A stretch of DNA of 64,000 nucleotides, taken from NCBI GenBank assembly GCA_021371995.1, contig JAJFVA010000020.1, forward strand, positions 85,701-149,700, written 5' to 3'. Both the position numbers and the translations under genes were made by a program. The notes beneath the pieces are model-generated. The model was not told where the DNA came from, made no database searches, and saw nothing but the letters and a program-made list of their open reading frames with translations. Of this stretch, positions 61,401 through 64,000 are shown piece by piece; within the stretch, counting starts at the first letter, position 1, and each line of letters opens with the position of its first letter. Source of the DNA: Methanoregulaceae archaeon (GTDB lineage Archaea; Halobacteriota; Methanomicrobia; Methanomicrobiales; Methanospirillaceae).

Positions 61401-64000
61401 CTGAGCTTACCTCCGGGGGTGAGAAGCGGGAGGTCGGTACCGTTCAGCTTGTTTGCCACGATATACCCGTTATTCCGGGCGATATCGGCACTTGCAAGCG
61501 TGGTATTATACCCGTCTCCGGCGGTTACTTTGACCGAATATCCCTGTGCAGCGAGGGTATCGTTAAAGTTGAAGTGATCAGACCCGACATCAGGATTGTC
61601 GTCAACCATCGCTACCAGGAGCCAGAGCGGGACACCGCTCCATTCGGCTCCATCGGTATCGGTCCAGCTTACCATGTGGCCTGACGAGGGGCAGGCAAGT
61701 CCCTGTTCGAAGTAAGTCCTGGTAACAGACTGAGAACGAGCACCGGAGAGCGCGAGCGTCCAGTCTGGTTCCGTGGGTGTCGACCCGCCGATATCGATTG
61801 CGATCTTCACCGCGGTGCTAGCTGCTGACTTTACTGCGGAATAGTCGGTTGGATCGGTTACAGTGCCGTTCACGAAATAGAACTCGACTGTATCGCCATC
61901 ATTCAGGCCTATCAGGTTCAGGGCGCTGGCCGGGTTGTTGTATCCATCCTTGTATACATCATTGACATAGGGATACCAGGCTTTTCTGGGTGTCTTCTGG
62001 TAAAGATACGTACCAATATTATCCAGGAGCAGTGCTCCTGATGCCGCGAAGTTCTTATCGGTCACATCGTAGGTGAACCCTGCTCCAATCTTGGATGCCG
62101 CATCGAGGGCGCCGAGTGGCGTAGTATAGTCCACCGTGTAGGTCCCGCTTGCATTGTTGTACGCGGTGACGGTAAAGGTCTCGCCCTCGGTGAGGGTGAC
62201 GGTGCCGTTGAAGAGCTCATCGACGGATGGTGGAGAGGTGACCGTGATGTAATCTGTCTTGATCTCCTCATCGCTGCCTGCCTCGTTCGTGACGGTCAGG
62301 TTCACGGTATAAGTACCGGCAGTCGTGAAGATGTGTGTCGCGTTCTTCGTGGTGTACTCAACCGTGCCGTCGTTGTTGATATCCCATGCCCATGAGGTGG
62401 GGGTGCCGGTCGATGCTTCAGTGAAGTTGACGGTCAATGGGGCGGTGCCGGTCTGGACATCGGAGATGAATGCGGCAACCGGAGCAATGACGGCGGGAGG
62501 CGTGTAGGTAATGACGCCGTTGTCCCATGCACCCATCAGCGGGTAGTTGTCGAATTCATCAGGAGTAGCACGGATCTGATTTGGTGTATCCCCAATGCCG
62601 TTTCCATCAGTATCAACACCGGAGTAGCCGCTCCAGTAATTACCCATGTAGCCGTTGTATGGAGCACTGTTGTATGAGTAGGCCATCGGCGATTGGGAAT
62701 TCCAGATATTACCGGTGTTGCCGGTGGCATCATAGAAACCGATATGGGAAGTAGTGCTGTTGATGAAGTTATTCTGATAGATCTCGTTCAGTGTGGCCAA
62801 TTGGATTGTCGAAGTGCCCGACGATCTCAACCGAATACCATACTGGTTGTTTGAGAAGGTATTTCCAGTAATGGTGTTGCTTTGCGTCCTGTAAACAAGA
62901 ATACCTGCAAGGAGATTTCCTGATAAGGTGTTACTTGAAATGATATTTTCCCTGCTCTTACCTGCCCAGCTTCCTCCGCTTGCTGTTAAATAGATGCCAT
63001 ATTGGGAATTATCTGAACATATGTTGTTATCAACGGTACATTGTGCACCTTCAATCATAATGCCATACATATCACTGTTACATATGTTGCCGGTTATGGT
63101 ACTGCTGTTGACATGCAGAATACGCATACCTGCACCGGAAGCCCCGAAACCAGATAAATTATTATCTGTTATGGTGCTGTTCGTAACAGAGCCTGTTCCA
63201 CTAGATCCATCAGAAAAGATTCCCATTGATGTTCCGGTAATGGTGAACCCATGGATTGTTACATGGGATGCTGTTATCGTGAAACCAGCCGAGCTGCCAG
63301 CCTGGACTGTAGTGGCATCTCGTCCGTTTTCCGATTGGATGGTCAGGCTCTTTCCCACAACCACGTTCTCCACGTAGGTGCCATCCCTGACTATGATTGT
63401 ATCACCATCAGATGCTGCGTCGACCGCAGCCTGGATTGTGGTAAAGTCCGCTCCACCTGAGTCATCGACATACCACGTCTTCGGGCCTGCCGCTGTCACC
63501 AAGATATAATCCGTCTTGACCTCGCTATCACTGCCACCCGCATTCGTCACCGTAAGGTTCACGGTGTAAGTGCCGGCAGTGTCATAGATGTGGCTCGGGC
63601 TTGGCTCGATGGAATCGACGGTGCCGTCATTCGTGAAGTCCCATGCCCATGAGGTGGGGGTGCCGGTCGATGCATCAGTGAAGTGGACCGTGAGTGGTGC
63701 ATCGCCCGACTGGACGTCGGAGGTAAATGCCGCCTCCGGCACAGTGGGTACAGGATCATCACTGTAGATATAGACCCGGTTCACGTATTTGGCCGACAGG
63801 CCGGTCGTGGTCGGGTAGTTCTCCCCGCCCTGGATATAGTAATACCAGTAGTCCTCATTAGCGGACAGGTACCAATCATAGTTCCCGAAGGCATGGTATC
63901 CCCACGGGTTTATTGAGGTATCGGCAAACCAGACGAGCCGCATACCGTCGGAATACCCTGAGTCCGGGTAATTGCCATTCATGTACCAGGTAAGACCAAT
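58457..64000 (-). CDS. Giant secreted multi-domain protein with cohesin and C-terminal dockerin (N-terminus outside window)
   Basis: The frame is open from the window edge, giving at least 1,847 residues; the signal peptide is not visible. From the N-terminus: end of a repeat module; PKD 1 (about 63740-63500); right-handed beta-helix of NosD-type repeats (63495-62540); PKD 2 (62490-62230); DUF4430-like domain (62225-61850); five modules related to the sulfite-oxidase molybdopterin domain fold (61770-59395, with V-P-L-W and NGYIVAN-LNGT motifs); cohesin-like domain (59375-58975); PKD 3 (58970-58700); dockerin (58670-58460) with two calcium loops, DINGNGRLDYDD and DYNGNGRIDYDD. Sequons are frequent. 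It is a probable surface or scaffold protein. Confidence 0.85.
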   Translation of the reverse strand: MGLTWYMNGNYPDSGYSDGMRLVWFADTSINPWGYHAFGNYDWYLSANEDYWYYYIQGGENYPTTTGLSAKYVNRVYIYSDDPVPTVPEAAFTSDVQSGDAPLTVHFTDASTGTPTSWAWDFTNDGTVDSIEPSPSHIYDTAGTYTVNLTVTNAGGSDSEVKTDYILVTAAGPKTWYVDDSGGADFTTIQAAVDAASDGDTIIVRDGTYVENVVVGKSLTIQSENGRDATTVQAGSSAGFTITASHVTIHGFTITGTSMGIFSDGSSGTGSVTNSTITDNNLSGFGASGAGMRILHVNSSTITGNICNSDMYGIMIEGAQCTVDNNICSDNSQYGIYLTASGGSWAGKSRENIISSNTLSGNLLAGILVYRTQSNTITGNTFSNNQYGIRLRSSGTSTIQLATLNEIYQNNFINSTTSHIGFYDATGNTGNIWNSQSPMAYSYNSAPYNGYMGNYWSGYSGVDTDGNGIGDTPNQIRATPDEFDNYPLMGAWDNGVITYTPPAVIAPVAAFISDVQTGTAPLTVNFTEASTGTPTSWAWDINNDGTVEYTTKNATHIFTTAGTYTVNLTVTNEAGSDEEIKTDYITVTSPPSVDELFNGTVTLTEGETFTVTAYNNASGTYTVDYTTPLGALDAASKIGAGFTYDVTDKNFAASGALLLDNIGTYLYQKTPRKAWYPYVNDVYKDGYNNPASALNLIGLNDGDTVEFYFVNGTVTDPTDYSAVKSAASTAVKIAIDIGGSTPTEPDWTLALSGARSQSVTRTYFEQGLACPSSGHMVSWTDTDGAEWSGVPLWLLVAMVDDNPDVGSDHFNFNDTLAAQGYSVKVTAGDGYNTTLASADIARNNGYIVANKLNGTDLPLLTPGGKLSWPLHLKGSSVFGGQQVGNITSIELTGMPQPSEGWTLTMEGDVIDVITQEYFEQAIVCHHSVTYTDGSGSVWTGVPLWDLVGAVDDIETSSHWTFNDTRANVTGYTVRVIAGDGYNRTFASLNVSHNNGYIVANTLNGTPLSGSNGQLKLVGPATTSTGQRVSNITTIRLEGLPAYPPGAYSLSLKGKISDVVPQSELEEWIAANTATYTDGSGNAYSGIPLWRVIAWVDDRIPAGVNAFDDDAAAAGYKVIIKAGDGYSKEFQSGPIAGSNDYIIANTLNGTALPTEGSHPPWPLRLVGAGATGSNSIGNIAEIELTDFASVQTAAPLHIIKYGSDGVTIINETNVTYQWMEAHLPVIGDGATVYRFEAITGNPSNIWDPEETYPGGFKIANAVKGSRISDLCSLVGGMGSGTEIKLIASDGYETTLPYSSVYTDPSVQARQGDAILAWWGDGQYVPYYTDGMRLFFTPDDHVYGQWDMNQTLPPNYHHFYYQDSIFYPSCAGLSSKYITTIKIYSEPSSDWTLDLDGSAVGGLQATISKTYFEQALACQFGADHAATYTDGSGRLWGGMPLWFLCGFVDDADQHSSNAYNETKALTGYNITITGTDGVNYTFDSRDTVRSNNYIVANTLNGTLIPDTNNNWPLRLAGQNVSGTKAVKKIASIKLVPFSQPVGDRIVYLTPATQPVANGSTSAYEVWVTSLPEGLSGYDLRVTLDTVSVAEIVDVQYPGWGSMNNTTPSVPSDSLKLSAVDLGSQVEPGAGSTLLATITVRADSTGSSAVRLSNVNMDADGGALITPAAITSGEIVVYVPIEADFTANVTSGKASLAKPLFVEFTDLSTGVPPGSSWAWDFDNNGVVDSTLQNPKTSFDKSGNYTVKLTVQNSYSSDTEIKADYIQVTSLVKPFPGQTNEPSDPDGDSRYEDINGNGRLDYDDVVIYYENMQWIRDQLDVGIEPYDYNGNGRIDYDDVVLLYEEVLNSRP
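58460..58670 (-). other. Type I dockerin domain of the giant protein
   Basis: Two 12-residue EF-hand-like calcium loops, DINGNGRLDYDD and DYNGNGRIDYDD, each followed by a helix (VVIYYENM and VVLLYEEV), are spaced by about 30 residues at the extreme C-terminus. This is the standard F-hand pair of type I dockerins, which bind cohesins in a calcium-dependent way. The asparagine-glycine positions are all intact. Confidence 0.9.
62382..62427 (-). repeat. Direct repeat, copy 1 (PKD coding segment)
   Basis: This segment is identical, apart from one base, to 63639-63684. It encodes the TSWAWD region of PKD 2, which matches the same region in PKD 1. Near-identity of the DNA and not only of the protein suggests recent duplication or gene conversion between the domains. 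Confidence 0.8.
63639..63684 (-). repeat. Direct repeat, copy 2 (PKD coding segment)
   Basis: Partner of 62382-62427, in the first PKD domain of the giant protein, about 1.26 kb away. The intervening DNA encodes the beta-helix and could be deleted by recombination between the copies. Confidence 0.8.

Noticed and set aside
59395..61770. Genuine molybdopterin enzyme in the giant protein, linked to the Mo/W island
   Set aside because: The modules keep only the fold core; cofactor-binding Arg and His residues are not visible, and the modules are repeated in a surface protein.
1..64000. tRNA, rRNA, CRISPR arrays, insertion sequences, prophage
   Set aside because: No cloverleaf with CCA-proximal TTCGA arm, spaced direct repeats, transposase or integrase was found by reading; a covariance-model search would be needed to rule out tRNAs fully.

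Overview
The window comes from a methanogenic archaeon, most likely of the order Methanomicrobiales (Methanoregulaceae is my best guess). The evidence is archaeal RadA, RPA, FEN-1, split GMP synthase, archaetidylinositol-phosphate synthase and AK6-type kinase; the methanogen-restricted DUF1890/DUF1894 pair; an anaerobic (cobalt-early) cobalamin operon; and surface proteins with PKD, beta-helix, cohesin and dockerin modules. Coding density is high, many neighbours overlap by a few bases, and core promoters are archaeal TATA boxes. I see no rRNA, tRNA, CRISPR array, insertion sequence or prophage, and no gene-free stretch above 300 bases.

Layout. 1-5412 is a tight cobalamin operon, cbiT(partial)-L-F-G-H-C-D-E, followed by a 59-residue membrane protein. 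5719-12884 is DNA repair on the minus strand: a cluster-less MutY-like glycosylase coupled to a class II photolyase, then mutS-mutL. 12978-20854 is mixed housekeeping and stress functions (lipoprotein, DUF255, flavin-binding protein, MBL-rhodanese, HAD, SRAP, peroxiredoxin, DUF2769, UPF0316). 20882-24693 holds korA-korB-gdh, joining 2-oxoglutarate synthesis to glutamate formation. 24775-26644 has DUF1894/DUF1890, an FdhD lacking its usual CxxC, and CutA. 26763-32264 is lysine biosynthesis (dapL-lysA), then RPA, RadA and phosphoglycolate phosphatase. 32246-39133 carries PRC-barrel, CBS, NOG1-like GTPase, presenilin-type protease, FEN-1, lipid synthase, AK6 and HisC genes. 39276-44403 has a membrane-anchored cohesin, then argD/guaAb/pyrG and a thioesterase. 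44494-48534 contains a glycosyltransferase, a TPR/winged-helix protein and a BrxD-like (DUF2791) ATPase.

The most distinctive block is 49579-57252, a molybdenum/tungsten island. A substrate-binding lipoprotein fuses TupA-type and WtpA-type domains. It is accompanied by a TrmO-like protein, a MOT1-type transporter, a homologue of the Azotobacter molybdenum storage protein (MoSto), two small unknown proteins and the TupB/TupC ABC transporter. A motif TGGTATAACAG, or its complement, recurs in three intergenic regions of this island, once as a 23-bp imperfect palindrome between the divergent MoSto-MOT1 and small-protein genes. Uptake, storage and metal-dependent control therefore appear to be encoded together.

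57483-64000 holds a second membrane-anchored cohesin and a giant secreted protein ending in a type I dockerin. With the cohesin at 39276 this looks like an archaeal cohesin-dockerin surface assembly.
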